A stretch of DNA of 60,703 bases from Hyphomicrobiales bacterium (lineage in GTDB: Bacteria; Pseudomonadota; Alphaproteobacteria; Rhizobiales; JAJFHC01). Each line of letters starts with the position of its first letter. The first letter of the stretch is position 1. Where the stretch lies: assembly GCA_021775835.1 (NCBI GenBank), contig JAJFHC010000246.1:1-60703 (forward strand), in the 5' to 3' direction. Position numbers and translations under genes: made by a program. Below are positions 60,515 to 60,703 of the stretch, piece after piece. A model generated the notes under the pieces. That model worked only from the letters and a program-made list of their open reading frames with translations, was not told the DNA's origin and did not search any database.

Positions 60515-60703
60515 CAAAAATCGGCAAACTTGCTGATACCCTGAAATGTGCCTGGCGCAGCACCCGGGTGTTCATCCGGTTCGCCCGGGCGTACCGTTCC
60601 CGTATCACAGCCCGTGCGGTCGACCCTGATGGACGCGCTCCGTCCTACCTGGCACCGTTGCGGATCGGGGTCGTGGTTTGCTGCGTGGTTGTTTTTGGCT
60701 TTG
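60511..60703 (+). CDS. Type I secretion membrane fusion protein (HlyD type), N-terminal part
   Basis: The first 64 codons only; the gene leaves the right edge. It starts MTKIGKLADTLKCAWRS in the ATGA overlap with the exporter ATPase. A basic cytoplasmic segment (RFARAYRSRITARAVD) is followed by a hydrophobic run (LRIGVVVCCVVVFGF) that would be the single membrane helix of an HlyD/PrtE-type adaptor. The assignment rests mostly on position and topology; the periplasmic part is not visible. Confidence 0.65.
   Translation, partial: MTKIGKLADTLKCAWRSTRVFIRFARAYRSRITARAVDPDGRAPSYLAPLRIGVVVCCVVVFGF

Noticed and set aside
1..60703. CRISPR array, transposon, prophage or tRNA gene
   Set aside because: I found no regularly spaced repeats, no transposase, integrase or phage structural genes and no tRNA-like cloverleaf; repeats seen are operators, hairpins or the RTX duplication.

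Overview
The window looks like chromosomal DNA of a GC-rich Gram-negative bacterium, most probably a marine-type alphaproteobacterium. The reasons are the protein families present (TRAP and TAXI transporters, MalFGK-type sugar ABC systems, a choline-sulfatase, an RTX protein with its type I exporter), twin-arginine signals on binding proteins, clear GGAG-type ribosome sites and many ATGA-coupled operons. I see no rRNA, tRNA, CRISPR array, transposase or phage gene. Almost everything is accessory catabolism and transport.

Layout. 1-5.7 kb: the start of a flavin disulfide reductase, a GFA-family protein, a phytanoyl-CoA dioxygenase-like enzyme, a GNAT acetyltransferase, a homocysteine S-methyltransferase-family protein, and an operon of thioredoxin-like protein, TfoX-like protein and a frameshifted mandelate racemase-family gene. 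5.8-11.9 kb: a TRAP operon (dctP-dctQ-dctM-small membrane protein-amidase) beside a D-2-hydroxyacid dehydrogenase. 12.2-14.4 kb: an aldo/keto reductase fused to a Rid domain, and an exported cupin. 14.5-27.4 kb: a sugar-acid-like block, with a binding-protein ABC importer followed by a DHDPS-family lyase and two SDRs, a divergent IclR regulator, then a flavoprotein pair (2Fe-2S/FAD subunit plus DAO-type subunit) with a lambda-crystallin-like dehydrogenase and a divergent SDR. 27.6-31.7 kb: a DUF1871-like protein, a TAXI-TRAP pair whose binding protein has an internal stop, and a COG1237-type metallohydrolase. 31.8-42 kb: aminotransferase, LysE exporter, amidase, choline-sulfatase, an exported FAH-family protein, a lectin-like protein, a membrane LytTR regulator and a ComEC-like metallohydrolase with an AT-rich start.

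42.1-55.9 kb is the most coherent and least familiar part: SDR, DHDPS-family lyase and TIM-barrel isomerase; divergently a DAO-type oxidase; a polar-amino-acid ABC importer with an Old Yellow Enzyme; another SDR; and an operon of an ATP-NAD-kinase-like protein with split glycine dehydrogenase subunits GcvPA and GcvPB. Three promoter regions here carry the same palindrome (CGAACA, two bases, TGTTCG or a close variant), so these transcription units are probably one regulon. The likely theme is uptake and stepwise breakdown of an amino-acid-like compound with glycine as an intermediate; the substrate is not known.

55.9 kb to the end: a large RTX protein with a tandemly duplicated repeat module, its type I secretion ATPase, and the start of the membrane fusion protein. 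Two genes are broken (3.6-4.75 kb and 29.8-30.8 kb). All three intact binding-protein/permease junctions carry a long perfect hairpin, suggesting the binding protein is made in excess.
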